64,000 nucleotides of DNA from Mesorhizobium shangrilense (GTDB lineage: Bacteria > Pseudomonadota > Alphaproteobacteria > Rhizobiales > Rhizobiaceae): positions 682,001-746,000 of the forward strand of contig NZ_JBEWSZ010000001.1 in the NCBI RefSeq assembly GCF_040537815.1. Reading direction: 5' to 3'. Both the position numbers and the translations under genes were made by a program. Within the stretch, counting starts at the first letter, position 1. Each line of letters begins with the position of its first letter. The notes under the pieces are model-generated. The model worked only from the letters and a program-made list of their open reading frames with translations, was not told where the DNA came from and did not search any database. Of the stretch, positions 1 through 10,916 are shown one piece after another.

Positions 1-1
1 C

Positions 2-1036
2 AACGGCAAGTCGACGACCACGGCGCTGACGGCGCATATACTGAAAGCCGCGGGGCGCGACACTCAGATGGGCGGCAATATCGGCCGCGCGGTGATGACG
101 CTCGATCCGCCGGAGCCTTCGCGGCACTACGTCGTCGAATGCTCGTCCTACCAGATTGATCTCGCGCCCTCGATCAACCCGACGGCGGGCATCCTGCTCA
201 ACCTCACGCCGGACCATCTCGACCGCCACGGCACCATGCAGCACTACGCCCTGATCAAGGAGCGGCTGGTGGCTGGAAGCGAGACGGCCATCATCGGCAT
301 CGACGATTCCTGGTGCGCCCAGATCGCCGATCGCCTGGAGCGGGCGGGCCGCCACGTCATCCGCATTTCCAAGCGCCTGCCGCTGACCGACGGTTATTTC
401 GCTGACGGCAGCGACCTGATGGAAGCGGTCGATGGCCGCTACAGCCGCGTCGCCTTCCTCGAAGGCATCGGCTCGCTGCGTGGCCAGCACAATGCGCAGA
501 ACGCGCTGGCCGCCGTCGCCGCCTGTCTCAAGGTCGGGCTGGACCTGGGCGAAATACAGTCCGGGCTGGAAAGCTTCCCCGGGCTGGCGCATCGCATGGA
601 GCAGGTCGGCCGCAAGGACCACGTGCTGTTCATCAACGATTCCAAGGCAACCAATGCCGATGCGGCCGCACCCGCGCTGTCGAGTTTCCCGCGCATCTAC
701 TGGATTGCCGGCGGCCTGCCCAAGGAAGGCGGCATCGAGCCGTTGCGCGGCTTCTTCCCGCGCATCGCCAAGGCCTATCTGATCGGCGAGGCGGCACCCG
801 CCTTTTCGGCGACACTGGGCGAGACGGTGCCCTACGAGATATCGGGCACGCTGGCCGCCGCTGTCGCGCATGCGGCAGACGACGCGGCCAAGGACGGCAG
901 CGGCGAGGCGGTGGTGCTGTTGTCGCCGGCCTGCGCCAGTTTCGACCAGTTCAAGAATTTCGAAGTGCGCGGCGAAGCCTTCAGGCAAGCCGCGAATGCT
1001 ATCGAGGGTGTGAAACCCATCGGAGGGGCACGATAA
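2..1036 (+). CDS. murD: UDP-N-acetylmuramoyl-L-alanine--D-glutamate ligase, 5' end missing
   Basis: MurD is the cytoplasmic ligase that adds D-glutamate to UDP-MurNAc-L-Ala in peptidoglycan precursor synthesis. The window opens inside the ATP-binding loop: the first complete codons read NGKSTTT, so the UDP-binding N-terminal domain and the start codon lie upstream. The Mur central domain ([11 protein letters not shown]) and the C-terminal ligase domain ([12 protein letters not shown], then [21 protein letters not shown] near the end) are intact. The stop overlaps the ftsW start as TAATG, which indicates translational coupling in the dcw operon. Identity is firm from motifs and neighbours. Confidence 0.97.
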   Translation, partial: NGKSTTTALTAHILKAAGRDTQMGGNIGRAVMTLDPPEPSRHYVVECSSYQIDLAPSINPTAGILLNLTPDHLDRHGTMQHYALIKERLVAGSETAIIGIDDSWCAQIADRLERAGRHVIRISKRLPLTDGYFADGSDLMEAVDGRYSRVAFLEGIGSLRGQHNAQNALAAVAACLKVGLDLGEIQSGLESFPGLAHRMEQVGRKDHVLFINDSKATNADAAAPALSSFPRIYWIAGGLPKEGGIEPLRGFFPRIAKAYLIGEAAPAFSATLGETVPYEISGTLAAAVAHAADDAAKDGSGEAVVLLSPACASFDQFKNFEVRGEAFRQAANAIEGVKPIGGAR

Positions 1037-2187
1037 TGCAGAGCCGTCTCGACAAAAGTCCGGTTGCGACCTGGTGGTGGACGATCGATCGCTGGTTCCT
1101 GGCAGCGTTCCTTTCGCTGATGGGGCTCGGCATCGTCTTGTCCTTTGCCGCCAGCCCGGCAGTGGCCGAACGCATCGGCCTCGACAGTTTCCACTTCGCC
1201 ACGAGGCAGATCATCTTCACCGTCCCGGCGCTCGGCGTGATGCTGGCCGTGTCCTTCCTCGAATCCAGGCAGATCCGGCGCATGTCGCTGGTCATGCTGT
1301 GCATCATGCTGGTTCTGATGGTGGCGGTGCTCTATATCGGCGTCGAGGTGAAGGGCGCGCGGCGCTGGGTGTCGATCGCCGGTCTGTCGATCCAGCCGTC
1401 GGAATTCCTGAAGCCGGCTTTCGTCATCATGTGTGCGTGGCTGTTTGCCGAACACAAACGCCAGCCGGATATTCCCGGTAATCTGTTCGCCATGCTGCTG
1501 CTGGTGCTGGTCGTGTCGCTGCTGGTCGCGCAGCCGGACCTTGGCCAGACCATGCTGACGACCGGCACCTGGGGTATCATGTTCTTCATGGCAGGGTTGC
1601 CATGGATCTGGATCACCGTGCTGGGTGCAACAGGCATCGGCGGCGTGTTCGCCGCCTATACCGTGTTTCCACACGTTGCCTTGCGCATCGACAAGTTCCT
1701 CACCGGCGAAGGCGATACGTTCCAGGTCGACATGGGCCGCGACGCGCTGATCAATGGCGGCTGGTTCGGCGTCGGGCCGGGCGAGGGCACCGTCAAGCGG
1801 GTCATCCCCGACAGCCACGCCGACTTCGTCTTTTCCGTCGCCGGCGAGGAATTCGGGCTGATCATGTGCTTCTTCATCATGTCGATCTTCGCCTTCATCG
1901 TCCTGCGCGGCCTCAACACAGCGCTGAAGGAGCACGACGATTTCACGCGCTACGCCGTCGGCGGCCTGGTCACCGTGTTTGGCCTGCAGGCCGTCATCAA
2001 CATGTGTGTCAACCTGCAGCTGGTGCCGGCCAAGGGCATGACGCTACCGTTCATCTCCTATGGCGGCTCCTCGCAGATCGCCATCGCGATCTCGATGGGC
2101 ATGGTGCTGGCGCTGACGCGAAAGCGGCCCGAAAAGCGCAAGCAGATGGGCTTTGCCCTGTCGCAGCGCGCCATGCCGGCGGAGTGA
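1036..2187 (+). CDS. ftsW: FtsW, septal peptidoglycan glycosyltransferase of the SEDS family
   Basis: FtsW is the polytopic SEDS protein that polymerises lipid II at the septum together with its class B penicillin-binding partner. The 383 residues contain about ten hydrophobic segments. SEDS signatures are visible: GARRW in the first third, the periplasmic loop [20 protein letters not shown] with FSVAGEEFG, and PFISYGGSS near residue 337. The ATG shares one base with the murD stop, and the stop lies one base before the murG start. Its place between murD and murG separates it from RodA. Confidence 0.96.
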   Translation: MQSRLDKSPVATWWWTIDRWFLAAFLSLMGLGIVLSFAASPAVAERIGLDSFHFATRQIIFTVPALGVMLAVSFLESRQIRRMSLVMLCIMLVLMVAVLYIGVEVKGARRWVSIAGLSIQPSEFLKPAFVIMCAWLFAEHKRQPDIPGNLFAMLLLVLVVSLLVAQPDLGQTMLTTGTWGIMFFMAGLPWIWITVLGATGIGGVFAAYTVFPHVALRIDKFLTGEGDTFQVDMGRDALINGGWFGVGPGEGTVKRVIPDSHADFVFSVAGEEFGLIMCFFIMSIFAFIVLRGLNTALKEHDDFTRYAVGGLVTVFGLQAVINMCVNLQLVPAKGMTLPFISYGGSSQIAIAISMGMVLALTRKRPEKRKQMGFALSQRAMPAE

Positions 2188-2188
2188 C

Positions 2189-3316
2189 ATGGCGCGGGGG
2201 ACGATCCTTCTGGCAGCGGGTGGAACGGGCGGGCATCTCTTCCCGGCCGAGGCGCTGGCGCATGAGCTGAACGCGCGCGGCTGGACGGTGCATCTGGCCA
2301 CGGACGACCGTGCCGAGCGTTTCGCCGGCAATTTCCCGGCGACGGCCATTCATCCGATCCAGTCTGCCACCATGGGGTCGAAGAACCCCGTGGCCGTACT
2401 CCGCTCCTTCTGGAAAATATGGCGCGGCGTGCGCCAGGCGTCCGCCATCATCGGCAGGATCAAGCCGGACGCCGTGGTTGGCTTCGGCGGCTATCCGACG
2501 CTGCCGCCGCTCTATGCGGCGACGCGGCGCAAGGTACCGACGCTCATCCATGAACAGAACGCGGTGATGGGGCGCGCCAACCGGGCGCTGGCCGGGCGCG
2601 TCGACGCCATTGCGGGCGGATTCCTGCCGCAGGATTCGAGTGCTGCAGGCGCCAAGACGGTGACGACCGGCAATCCGGTACGGCCCGCCGTTCTGGAGGC
2701 GGCAAAGACGCCCTACAGCATGTCGTCCGGCGAGCAGCCTTTCCGGCTTCTGGTGTTCGGCGGCAGCCAGGGCGCGCAATTCTTCTCCGACGCGGTGCCG
2801 GCGGCGGTGGCCATGCTTACCCAGGCGCAGCGCAAGCGGCTTGATATCACGCAGCAGGCGCGTGCCGACGACGTGGCGCGGGTGAAGGCCGCCTATGCCG
2901 CACTCGGTGTCGACGTGCAGGTTTCGCCTTTCTTCACCGATATGGCGGCGCGGATGGGCGCGGCGCATCTGGTGGTGTCGCGGTCCGGCGCCTCGACCGT
3001 ATCGGAAATCGCTGTCATCGGTCGGCCGGCGCTGCTGGTGCCTTATCCGCATGCGCTCGACCACGACCAGGCGGCGAACGCGGCCGCGCTTGCCGCGGCC
3101 GGAGGCGCCGAGGTGCATCCGCAATCCACGCTCTCGCCGGAGCGCATCGCCGCGCTGGTTGGCGGGTTGATGGACAACCCTGGGCATCTGGCGACAATGG
3201 CGGCAGCGGCGAAGTCGGCCGGAAAGCCCGATGCTGCACGGTTGCTCGCCGATCTGACAGAGGCTATTGCGTCCAGAAAATCTGTTTCGGAATTCAGGAA
3301 GGGGACGCACGCATGA
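2189..3316 (+). CDS. murG: MurG, lipid II-forming GlcNAc transferase
   Basis: MurG is the peripheral membrane GT28 enzyme that transfers GlcNAc from UDP-GlcNAc to lipid I at the inner face of the membrane, giving lipid II. I chose the ATG at 2189, one base after the ftsW stop, because the protein then begins [16 protein letters not shown] with the canonical glycine loop at residues 11-16. A longer in-frame start at 2153 would lie inside ftsW. Family marks include [34 protein letters not shown] and [12 protein letters not shown]. The length (375 aa) is normal. The stop overlaps the murC ATG by four bases. Confidence 0.96.
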   Translation: MARGTILLAAGGTGGHLFPAEALAHELNARGWTVHLATDDRAERFAGNFPATAIHPIQSATMGSKNPVAVLRSFWKIWRGVRQASAIIGRIKPDAVVGFGGYPTLPPLYAATRRKVPTLIHEQNAVMGRANRALAGRVDAIAGGFLPQDSSAAGAKTVTTGNPVRPAVLEAAKTPYSMSSGEQPFRLLVFGGSQGAQFFSDAVPAAVAMLTQAQRKRLDITQQARADDVARVKAAYAALGVDVQVSPFFTDMAARMGAAHLVVSRSGASTVSEIAVIGRPALLVPYPHALDHDQAANAAALAAAGGAEVHPQSTLSPERIAALVGGLMDNPGHLATMAAAAKSAGKPDAARLLADLTEAIASRKSVSEFRKGTHA

Positions 3317-4719
3317 AGATGCCGCGGACTATCGGGCTTGTGCATTTCATCGGCATTGGCGGCATCGGCATGAGCGGCATTGCCGAGGTGCTGCATAATC
3401 TCGGCTACAAGGTTCAGGGCTCGGACCAGTCCGACAGCGCCAATGTGCAGCGGCTGCGCGACAAGGGCATCGAATGCTTCGTCGGCCATCACGCCGACAA
3501 TCTCGGCGATGCCGAGGTGGTGGTCGTCTCCACCGCGATCAAGAAATCCAACCCCGAGCTGAAGGCCGCGCGTGAAAAGCTGCTGCCGATCGTGCGTCGC
3601 GCCGAGATGCTGGCCGAGCTGATGCGCTTCCGCCAGGCCGTGGCGATCGGCGGCACGCATGGCAAGACGACGACCACTTCGATGGTGGCCACGCTGCTCG
3701 AAGCCGGCGGGCTCGACCCGACGGTGATCAATGGCGGCATCATCAATGCCTACGGCACCAATGCCCGTATGGGCGATGGCGAGTGGATGGTGGTGGAGGC
3801 CGACGAGAGCGACGGCACCTTCCTGAAGCTGCCGGCCGACATTGCTGTTGTCACCAACATCGATCCCGAACATCTCGACCACTATGGCAGTTTCGACAAG
3901 GTGCGCGAGGCCTTCCGCCAGTTCGTCGAGAATGTGCCGTTCTACGGCTTTGGCGTGATGTGCACCGACCACCCGGAGGTGCAGGCGCTGGTCGGGCGCA
4001 TCGAGGACCGGCGCGTCATCACCTATGGCGAGAACGCGCAGGCCGACGTGCGCTTCACCAATCATCGCACGGATGGTCCGGCTTCGGAATTCGACGTGGT
4101 GATCCGCGACCGCAAGACGCGCGGTGAAACCACGATCTCCGGCCTGCGGTTGCCGATGCCCGGTCGTCACAATGTTTCCAACGCGACGGCGGCAATCGCG
4201 GTCGCGCATGAGCTTGGCCTGTCCGCCGAAGCGATCAAGAAGGGGCTGTCGTCCTTCGCCGGCGTCAAGAGGCGCTTTACGCACACGGGCTCGTGGAATG
4301 GCGTCGACGTATTCGATGACTATGGCCACCATCCGGTCGAGATCACGGCGGTGCTGAAGGCGGCGCGCGGCGCCACCAAGGGCCGTGTCATCGCTATCGC
4401 CCAGCCGCATCGCTTCACCCGACTGCACGATCTGTTCGACGAGTTTTCGGTCTGCTTCAACGATGCCGACACCGTCATGGTGGCGCCGGTCTATGCGGCG
4501 GGCGAGGAGCCGATCGACGGCGTGACCTCCGATGCGCTGGTATCGCGCATCCGTGCCGGCGGCCATCGTGACGCGCGCTACATAGAAAGCCCGGCCGCGA
4601 TCGCGCCGATCATTCGCGATATCGCCAAGCCCGGCGATTTCATCGTCTTCCTCGGCGCCGGGAACATTACCCAATGGGCCTATGCGCTGCCCAAGGAACT
4701 CGGCGGTACAGCTTCATGA
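3313..4719 (+). CDS. murC: UDP-N-acetylmuramate--L-alanine ligase
   Basis: MurC joins L-alanine to UDP-MurNAc, the first amino acid of the stem peptide. The 468-residue protein has the N-terminal dinucleotide-like loop GIGGIGMSG at residues 14-22, the ATP loop [10 protein letters not shown] at 114-123, the EADESDGTF motif, [12 protein letters not shown], and the C-terminal-domain segment [12 protein letters not shown]. Length and motif spacing are normal for the family. The ATG overlaps the murG stop by four bases, and the stop overlaps the first possible murB start in the same way. Confidence 0.97.
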   Translation: MKMPRTIGLVHFIGIGGIGMSGIAEVLHNLGYKVQGSDQSDSANVQRLRDKGIECFVGHHADNLGDAEVVVVSTAIKKSNPELKAAREKLLPIVRRAEMLAELMRFRQAVAIGGTHGKTTTTSMVATLLEAGGLDPTVINGGIINAYGTNARMGDGEWMVVEADESDGTFLKLPADIAVVTNIDPEHLDHYGSFDKVREAFRQFVENVPFYGFGVMCTDHPEVQALVGRIEDRRVITYGENAQADVRFTNHRTDGPASEFDVVIRDRKTRGETTISGLRLPMPGRHNVSNATAAIAVAHELGLSAEAIKKGLSSFAGVKRRFTHTGSWNGVDVFDDYGHHPVEITAVLKAARGATKGRVIAIAQPHRFTRLHDLFDEFSVCFNDADTVMVAPVYAAGEEPIDGVTSDALVSRIRAGGHRDARYIESPAAIAPIIRDIAKPGDFIVFLGAGNITQWAYALPKELGGTAS

Positions 4720-5681
4720 TGCGCGGCCAGGCGTTGATCGATCAGCTTGGCGACCGGCTTGCCGGCCTGCGCGGCCGCATCACGCCCAATGCCGAGATGG
4801 ACAAGATCACCTGGTTCCGTGCCGGGGGGCTGGCCGAGGCGCTGTTCCAGCCGGCGGACGAGGACGACCTCGCCGCGTTCCTGAAAGTGGTTCCCGAGGA
4901 GATACCGCTGACCATCGTCGGGATCGGTTCGAACCTGCTGGTCCGCGATGGCGGCATTCCGGGTTTTGTCATCCGGCTTTCGGCAAAGGGTTTTGGCGAA
5001 GCTGAACTGATCGGCCCGACCACGATCAAAGCGGGAGCCGCCACGCCGGACAAGCGCGTCGCCGCTGTCGCCTATGAGGCGGGCATTGGCGGCTTTCATT
5101 TCTACCATGGCATTCCCGGCGCCATCGGTGGCGCGCTGAGGATGAATGCCGGCGCCAATGGCGTCGAGACGCGCGAGCGCGTCGTCGAGGTGAGGGCGCT
5201 TGATCGCAAAGGCAATGTCCATAGGCTCAGCAATGCCGAGATGGGCTACGCCTATCGCCATTCGGCGGCACCCGCCGGGCTGATCTTCACCTCGGCTGTT
5301 TTCGAAGGCTTTGCCGAGGACAAGGCGGTCATCAAGGCGGCGATGGACGCCGTCCAGAACCATCGTGAAACCGTGCAGCCGATCCGCGAGAAGACTGGGG
5401 GATCGACCTTCAAGAATCCCGAAGGCACCTCGGCCTGGAAGGAAATCGACAAGGCAGGTTGCCGCGGCCTGATGATCGGCGGCGCGCAGATGTCGCCGAT
5501 GCACTGCAACTTCATGATCAACACCGGCACGGCGACCGGCTACGACCTCGAATATCTGGGCGAAACGGTGCGCACGCGGGTGCTTGAGAATTCGGGCATC
5601 CGGCTGCAATGGGAGATCAAGCGAATCGGCAATTTCCGGCCGGGTCATGCCGTCCAGGAATTCCTCGGACAGCTCCTCTAG
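4716..5681 (+). CDS. murB: UDP-N-acetylenolpyruvoylglucosamine reductase
   Basis: MurB is the FAD-dependent reductase that turns UDP-GlcNAc-enolpyruvate into UDP-MurNAc with NADPH. The protein shows the FAD-binding run [31 protein letters not shown], the catalytic-region GGSTFKNP, and the C-terminal [16 protein letters not shown] start it at ATG 4716, which overlaps the murC stop; the adjacent ATG at 4719 is equally possible, and an upstream start inside murC would add a non-homologous tail. It closes the first block of the dcw cluster and is followed by a strong hairpin and a long regulatory gap. Confidence 0.95.
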   Translation: MMRGQALIDQLGDRLAGLRGRITPNAEMDKITWFRAGGLAEALFQPADEDDLAAFLKVVPEEIPLTIVGIGSNLLVRDGGIPGFVIRLSAKGFGEAELIGPTTIKAGAATPDKRVAAVAYEAGIGGFHFYHGIPGAIGGALRMNAGANGVETRERVVEVRALDRKGNVHRLSNAEMGYAYRHSAAPAGLIFTSAVFEGFAEDKAVIKAAMDAVQNHRETVQPIREKTGGSTFKNPEGTSAWKEIDKAGCRGLMIGGAQMSPMHCNFMINTGTATGYDLEYLGETVRTRVLENSGIRLQWEIKRIGNFRPGHAVQEFLGQLL

Positions 5682-5685
5682 GAGG

Positions 5686-5722
5686 CACGTTGAAGTTCAT
5701 GTGATGCATGAACTTCAACGTG
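5686..5722. terminator. Perfect 15-bp hairpin just after murB
   Basis: Arms 5686-5700 and 5708-5722 are exact reverse complements around a 7-base spacer. The hairpin begins five bases after the murB stop. No run of T follows, so it may end transcription inefficiently, protect the murB 3' end, or act as a protein site. Confidence 0.6.
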
Positions 5723-5984
5723 GCCGAAACCGTCCCGCAACGTTGCAGTAAAGACTCAACGACACGGTTTTCGCATCCATTTTCTCAGAAAGTGAATCTC
5801 TCGGAATCGTAAGTACTTGCCAGTGAATCAACTCTCTGATTCTCTGCTCAAAAGCGTTTCCTGATTTGAGTCGTTCGACGCGTTACCCGCGTTTTCCGTC
5901 TGGGGGGCAACCTGCCGGGAGACTCGGACTCAATGTTGCGGAAAATCTTGGTTTTTGGTCCGCCGTGAGAGGGGATGACGGGGA
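5723..5984 (+). promoter_or_regulatory. GANTC-dense regulatory gap upstream of ddlB
   Basis: This gap separates the mur block from ddlB-ftsQAZ and has no credible reading frame. It holds eight GANTC sites, the recognition sequence of the cell-cycle methyltransferase CcrM: 5753-5757, 5794-5798, 5804-5808, 5825-5829, 5838-5842, 5868-5872, 5921-5925 and 5927-5931. Base composition is lower in GC than the flanking genes. It is the natural place for a promoter driving ddlB and the fts genes. I cannot define the -35/-10 elements. Confidence 0.6.
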
Positions 5985-6911
5985 ATGAAAAACAAGCATG
6001 TGGCCGTCCTGCTGGGTGGTTTTTCGTCCGAGCGGCCCGTGTCCTTGTCTTCGGGAAAGGCTTGCGCCGATGCGCTCGAGCAGGAAGGCTACCAGGTCAC
6101 GCGCGTCGATGTCGGGCGCGATGTCGGCTCGGTGCTTGCCGAGCTCAAGCCGGATGTCGCCTTCAATGCGCTGCATGGGCCTTTCGGTGAGGATGGCACC
6201 ATCCAGGGTATCCTCGAATATCTGGGTATTCCCTATACCCATTCCGGCGTGCTCGCCTCGGCGCTGGCGATGAACAAGGAGCAGGCCAAGAAGATCGCCA
6301 GGGCTGTCGGCATTCCGGTTGCCGAATCAAAGGTCGCCAATCGCTTCGCCGTCCAGAACAAGCATCCGATGAAGCCGCCCTATGTGGTCAAGCCGGTCAG
6401 CGAAGGGTCGAGCTTCGGCGTCGTCATCGTGCATGAGGGGCAGTCGCATCCGCCGCAGGTCATCGGTTCATCCGAGTGGAAATATGGCGATATCGTCATG
6501 GTTGAGCGCTATGTGCACGGGCGCGAGCTGACCTGCGCGGTGATGGGCGACGTGGCGCTCGGCGTCTGCGAGATCATTCCGACCGGCCATTCCTTCTACG
6601 ACTATGATTCAAAATATGTGGCTGGCGGCTCAAAGCACGAATGCCCCGCAAAAGTTTCACCGAATATTTACCAAAAAATACAAACACTGGCGCTCAAGGC
6701 TCACCAAGCTATCGGCTGTCGAGGCGTTTCGCGGTCGGACTTCCGTTACGACGATCGTCACTCCGAGAACGGCGAGGTTGTCTGGCTCGAGGTTAACACT
6801 CAGCCGGGCATGACGCCGACGTCCTTGGTGCCGGAAATAGCCGCGCAAGCGGGGCACTCGTTCGGTGAGTTGTTGAGTTGGATGGTGGAGGACGCTTCGT
6901 GTCTGCGTTGA
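5985..6911 (+). CDS. ddlB: D-alanine--D-alanine ligase
   Basis: Ddl is the ATP-grasp enzyme making the D-Ala-D-Ala dipeptide used by MurF. The ATG at 5985 follows a purine-rich GGGGATGACGGGGA stretch. The protein (308 aa) shows [13 protein letters not shown] near the N terminus, [43 protein letters not shown], and the metal/ATP end motif [16 protein letters not shown]. Codons from about 6605 to 6700 are strikingly A/T-ending compared with the rest of the gene. The stop lies inside the ftsQ start region, so ftsQ is translationally coupled. Confidence 0.96.
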   Translation: MKNKHVAVLLGGFSSERPVSLSSGKACADALEQEGYQVTRVDVGRDVGSVLAELKPDVAFNALHGPFGEDGTIQGILEYLGIPYTHSGVLASALAMNKEQAKKIARAVGIPVAESKVANRFAVQNKHPMKPPYVVKPVSEGSSFGVVIVHEGQSHPPQVIGSSEWKYGDIVMVERYVHGRELTCAVMGDVALGVCEIIPTGHSFYDYDSKYVAGGSKHECPAKVSPNIYQKIQTLALKAHQAIGCRGVSRSDFRYDDRHSENGEVVWLEVNTQPGMTPTSLVPEIAAQAGHSFGELLSWMVEDASCLR

Positions 6912-7840
6912 AATGGGGACAAGGTCAGAGGAAGGGCGCGGCCGGGCCGACGCTGTTCGGTCTGTCGTTGTCGTTCGACCATTTCGTACTGCCGCGCATG
7001 CTTCGCCGGCCGGTGCGCGTTCTGGCGCGCCTGGGTGAGGGGGATTTCAAGGCCCCGCCCTTCTCGGCGACGATACTCTCGGCTGTGCTACTGGGATCGA
7101 GCGCCACCTATGGCGCCTATCTTGGCGGAGATGTCGACGGCGTCGTCCAGAACATCACCGCGCGCACCGGCTTCGCCGTCGATCAGGTGAAAGTGGTTGG
7201 AAATCAGCAGACATCCGAAATCGACATCCTGGACAGGCTGCAGCTCGACGGCTGGACATCGCTGATCGGCTTCAACGCCGAGGCCGCGCGGGAGCGTATC
7301 GCCACGCTGCCCTGGGTCGAGGTCGCGGCCGTGCGCAAGGTCTATCCGCACACGCTGGAAGTGCATGTCGAGGAGCGTCAGCCTTTCGCCCTCTGGCAGC
7401 AAGGCAATGACCTCTCGGTCATCGAGCGCTCCGGCGCGGTGATCGCGCCGTTCTCCGGCGGCAAGCAGGTGTTGCTGCCGCTGCTCGTCGGTGTCGGCGC
7501 GCCGGCGCAGGCCCCGGATTTCCTGCTCAAGGTCAAAAAATATCCGGATCTCGCGGCGCGGGTAAAAGGCTACATCCGCATCGGCGACCGGCGCTGGGAC
7601 CTGAAGCTGGACAATGGCGTCACGGTCAAGCTGCCCGAGGATGACGAGGACGAGGCGCTCGCCGAACTCGTCAAGCTGGACAAGGCTGACGGATTGCTGT
7701 CGCGCGACATCGCCGCGGTCGACATGCGCCTTTCCGACCGCCTCGTGGTCCAGTTGTCACCGGAGGCGGCGACGCAGCGCGAGGCGGCGCTCAACGAAAA
7801 GCCCAAGACCCTGAAGCGCAAGCCGGAGACGAAGATATGA
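6899..7840 (+). CDS. ftsQ: Cell division protein FtsQ
   Basis: FtsQ is a bitopic divisome protein linking early and late division proteins. The likely start is GTG 6899, overlapping the ddlB stop by 13 bases; ATG 6878 is an alternative. A cytoplasmic tail of about 60 residues precedes one hydrophobic segment ([23 protein letters not shown]). A periplasmic POTRA domain follows, recognisable by [18 protein letters not shown] and [21 protein letters not shown], and then the FtsQ beta domain. The stop overlaps the ftsA ATG by four bases. The family is poorly conserved, but the position between ddlB and ftsA makes the call secure. Confidence 0.93.
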   Translation: MSALKWGQGQRKGAAGPTLFGLSLSFDHFVLPRMLRRPVRVLARLGEGDFKAPPFSATILSAVLLGSSATYGAYLGGDVDGVVQNITARTGFAVDQVKVVGNQQTSEIDILDRLQLDGWTSLIGFNAEAARERIATLPWVEVAAVRKVYPHTLEVHVEERQPFALWQQGNDLSVIERSGAVIAPFSGGKQVLLPLLVGVGAPAQAPDFLLKVKKYPDLAARVKGYIRIGDRRWDLKLDNGVTVKLPEDDEDEALAELVKLDKADGLLSRDIAAVDMRLSDRLVVQLSPEAATQREAALNEKPKTLKRKPETKI

Positions 7841-9144
7841 GCTGGCTTGGCGGTCAAGGCGATTCCTCGTCGCGCCGGTCCGGCATCCTCACGGTGCTGG
7901 ATGTTGGTTCGAGCAAGGTCTGCTGCATGGTGGCCAAGCTCAAGCCGAACGATGACGGCAAGCTTTTGCGCGGACGCTCGCACCGCATCCAGGTGATCGG
8001 CATTGGTCACCAGAAATCACAGGGCGTGAAGTCGGGCGTCGTCGTCGATCTCGATCGCGCCGAGCACGCCATTCGCCTAGCCGTCGACGCCGCCGAGCGC
8101 ATGGCCGGGCTGACCGTCGATTCGCTGATCGTCAACATGACGGCTGGACGGCTGAAGAGCGAAACCTTCTCGGCCACCATCAATCTTGGCGGCCACGAGG
8201 CCGACGAAGCCGACGTCAAGCGCGTGCTTGCCGCCGGCGCCAAGCAGGCGCTGAAGAGCGAGCGCGAGGTGATCCATTCGCTGCCGGTCGGCTTTTCGCT
8301 GGATGCCGAGCGTGGCGTGCGCGATCCGCGCGGCATGGTCGGCGACCAGCTCGGCGTCGACATGCATGTGCTGACGGGCGACGCGGCACCCGTGCGCAAT
8401 CTGGAGCTCTGCATCAACCGTTCGCACCTGTCGGTCGAGCGCATGGTGGCGACGCCCTATGCCAGCGGGCTTGCGGCCCTTGTCGACGACGAGCTCGAAA
8501 TGGGCGCTGCCTGCATCGACATGGGTGGCGGCACGACGACGATCTCGGTGTTCTCGGAAGGCAAGTTCGTGCATGCCGACGCCATCGCGATCGGCGGCAA
8601 CCACGTGACGCTCGACATGGCCAAGGGGCTTTCGACATCGCTCGACGCCGCCGAGAGGCTGAAGGTGATGCATGGTTCGGCGCTGCCGGGCAGTGCCGAT
8701 GACCGCGATCTGGTCTCGATCCAGCCGATCGGCGAGGAAGGCGACGTTCCCTTGCAGATACCGCGCTCGGTGATGACGCGCATCATCCGCGCACGCATCG
8801 ACGAGACGCTGGAACTGCTGCGTGACCGGCTCAACAAGTCCGGCTACGGCAATGCGGTGGGCAAGCGCGTCGTTTTGACCGGCGGCGCCAGCCAGCTTGC
8901 CGGCTTGCCGGAGGCGGCGCGCCGCATTCTCGGCCGCAATGTGCGCATCGGCCGCCCGCTCGGCGTGGCGGGCTTGCCCGAAGCTGCCAAGGGGCCAGCC
9001 TTCTCGGCGCCGGTCGGGCTTCTGATCTATCCGCAGATGGCGAGCTTCGAGAGCCATCCTGCGAAAGGAATTTCTGGTCTCAGAATGACTGGAACGGGCG
9101 GAAAACTGCATCGCATGAGTCAGTGGTTGAGAGACAGTTTTTGA
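7837..9144 (+). CDS. ftsA: Cell division protein FtsA
   Basis: FtsA is the actin-like ATPase that tethers FtsZ filaments to the membrane. The protein (435 aa) has the actin phosphate loop TVLDVGSSKVCCMVAKL near the N terminus, the SHDS2/SHS2 region, the second phosphate loop CIDMGGGTTTISVF, and the adenosine motif VVLTGGASQLAGLPE. The C terminus ends in a basic/hydrophobic stretch (MSQWLRDSF) that fits the family's membrane-targeting helix. It overlaps ftsQ by four bases and is separated from ftsZ by 67 bp. Confidence 0.96.
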   Translation: MSWLGGQGDSSSRRSGILTVLDVGSSKVCCMVAKLKPNDDGKLLRGRSHRIQVIGIGHQKSQGVKSGVVVDLDRAEHAIRLAVDAAERMAGLTVDSLIVNMTAGRLKSETFSATINLGGHEADEADVKRVLAAGAKQALKSEREVIHSLPVGFSLDAERGVRDPRGMVGDQLGVDMHVLTGDAAPVRNLELCINRSHLSVERMVATPYASGLAALVDDELEMGAACIDMGGGTTTISVFSEGKFVHADAIAIGGNHVTLDMAKGLSTSLDAAERLKVMHGSALPGSADDRDLVSIQPIGEEGDVPLQIPRSVMTRIIRARIDETLELLRDRLNKSGYGNAVGKRVVLTGGASQLAGLPEAARRILGRNVRIGRPLGVAGLPEAAKGPAFSAPVGLLIYPQMASFESHPAKGISGLRMTGTGGKLHRMSQWLRDSF

Positions 9145-9211
9145 ATTGACGGGGACAGCCCCATAGGCGGCCGCGGCGGCGAAGCGGCGTGAAAGGCAAA
9201 GGACGGAGACA

Positions 9212-10897
9212 ATGACCATCAATCTGCAGAAGCCGGATATCACCGAGCTGAAGCCGCGCATCACCGTGTTCGGTGTTGGCGGCGGCGGCGGCAATGCCGT
9301 CAACAACATGATCACCGCCGGCTTGCGCGGCGTCGAGTTCGTCGTGGCCAACACCGACGCGCAGGCGCTGACCATGTCGAAGGCCGAGCGGCTGATCCAG
9401 CTTGGCGCGCATGTCACCGAGGGCCTCGGCGCTGGATCGCAGCCGGAAGTCGGCCGCGCGGCGGCGGAAGAATGCATCGATGAGATCCTCGATCATCTCA
9501 CCAACACGCATATGTGCTTCGTCACCGCCGGCATGGGCGGCGGCACGGGCACGGGTGCCGCGCCGGTCGTCGCACGCGCTGCCCGTGAAAAGGGCATCCT
9601 GACCGTCGGCGTCGTCACCAAGCCGTTCCACTTCGAAGGCCAGCGCCGCATGAAGACGGCCGACCTGGGCATCGAGGAACTGCAGAAATGCGTCGATACG
9701 CTGATCGTCATCCCCAACCAGAATCTGTTCCGGCTGGCCAATGACAAGACCACCTTCGCCGATGCCTTCGCCATGGCCGACCAGGTGCTCTATTCCGGCG
9801 TTGCCTGCATCACCGACCTGATGGTCAAGGAAGGCCTGATCAACCTCGACTTCGCCGACGTGCGTTCGGTGATGCGCGAGATGGGCAAGGCGATGATGGG
9901 CACGGGCGAAGCTTCGGGCGAGGGCCGCGCGATGGCCGCCGCCGAAGCGGCGATCGCCAATCCGCTGCTCGACGAGACCTCGATGAAGGGCGCCAAGGGC
10001 CTGCTGATCTCGATCACCGGCGGCCGCGACCTGACCCTGTTCGAAGTCGACGAGGCGGCAACCCGCATCCGCGAAGAGGTCGACCAGGACGCCAACATCA
10101 TCCTGGGCGCGACCTTCGACGAGGAACTCGAAGGCGTTATCCGCGTCTCGGTGGTCGCCACGGGCATCGACAAGACGGCAGCCGAAATCGCCGCCGCGCC
10201 GATCTCGATCCGTACGGCGCCGCAGAAGCCAGCCGGCCGTCCTGCCGTTGCGCAGGAAAGCCGCCCGACACCTGTCCAGCAGGCGATGTATGAGCCGCGC
10301 GCCATGGACCCGGTCGCTGAGGCGATCCAGCTTGCCGAGGCGAATGCCGCGGCCATGGCTCAGGCTCGCCCCATGCCAGTTGCCCACGCGGACGAATTCC
10401 GCCCGCAGAGCAAGATCTTCCAGGCACCGCCCGCCCAGCCACAGCCGATGGTGCAGCCCGTTGTCCAGCAGATGATGCAGCCTGCGCCGCAGCCGCGTGA
10501 AATGCCGCAGCAGCGTGAAGTCCAGCAGCCGGTTGCGCCCCAGCGCATGCCGCGCGTCGAGGATTTTCCGCCGCAGGTGAAGGCTGAGGTGGAGTCCAAG
10601 AGCCGGCCGGCCGATCATCATGAAAACAGTGGACCGATGGGCCTGCTCAAGCGCCTGACCAACGGCCTGACCCGCCGCGAAGAGGAGCCGGCACGGCTTC
10701 AGCCCGCGCAGCCGCGCGAGCCGAAACTGCGCCAGGCGGCACCGGAAGTACGCCGCCTTTCCAGCCAGGACGCACAACTCTACGCGCCGCGCCGTGGCCA
10801 GTTGGACGATCAGGGTCGCCTGTCGCCGCAGCCCAGGGCGACTCAGGAAGACGATCAGCTGGAGATTCCGGCGTTCCTGCGCCGCCAGGCCAACTGA
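9212..10897 (+). CDS. ftsZ: Cell division protein FtsZ with long C-terminal linker
   Basis: FtsZ is the tubulin-like GTPase that forms the division ring. A GGACGGAG ribosome site precedes ATG 9212. The GTPase domain occupies roughly residues 1-330, with [15 protein letters not shown] and the tubulin signature [11 protein letters not shown] Gln/Pro-rich disordered linker of about 200 residues follows ([19 protein letters not shown]). The terminal peptide [12 protein letters not shown] is the conserved tail that binds FtsA and other partners. At 561 aa it is far longer than the E. coli protein, as is usual for rhizobial FtsZ1. A perfect palindrome follows 19 bases after the stop. Confidence 0.97.
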   Translation: MTINLQKPDITELKPRITVFGVGGGGGNAVNNMITAGLRGVEFVVANTDAQALTMSKAERLIQLGAHVTEGLGAGSQPEVGRAAAEECIDEILDHLTNTHMCFVTAGMGGGTGTGAAPVVARAAREKGILTVGVVTKPFHFEGQRRMKTADLGIEELQKCVDTLIVIPNQNLFRLANDKTTFADAFAMADQVLYSGVACITDLMVKEGLINLDFADVRSVMREMGKAMMGTGEASGEGRAMAAAEAAIANPLLDETSMKGAKGLLISITGGRDLTLFEVDEAATRIREEVDQDANIILGATFDEELEGVIRVSVVATGIDKTAAEIAAAPISIRTAPQKPAGRPAVAQESRPTPVQQAMYEPRAMDPVAEAIQLAEANAAAMAQARPMPVAHADEFRPQSKIFQAPPAQPQPMVQPVVQQMMQPAPQPREMPQQREVQQPVAPQRMPRVEDFPPQVKAEVESKSRPADHHENSGPMGLLKRLTNGLTRREEEPARLQPAQPREPKLRQAAPEVRRLSSQDAQLYAPRRGQLDDQGRLSPQPRATQEDDQLEIPAFLRRQAN

Positions 10898-10916
10898 TCT
10901 GTTGACAGCGTGTAAC

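Noticed and set aside
832..1935. Long open frame on the minus strand opposite murD/ftsW (and similar ones at 3043-4674, 9080-10918, 15304-17112, 23703-25388)
   Set aside because: These are mirror frames of GC3-rich genes; their translations are rich in His, Arg, Asp and Gln with no domain, and the opposite strand has certain genes.
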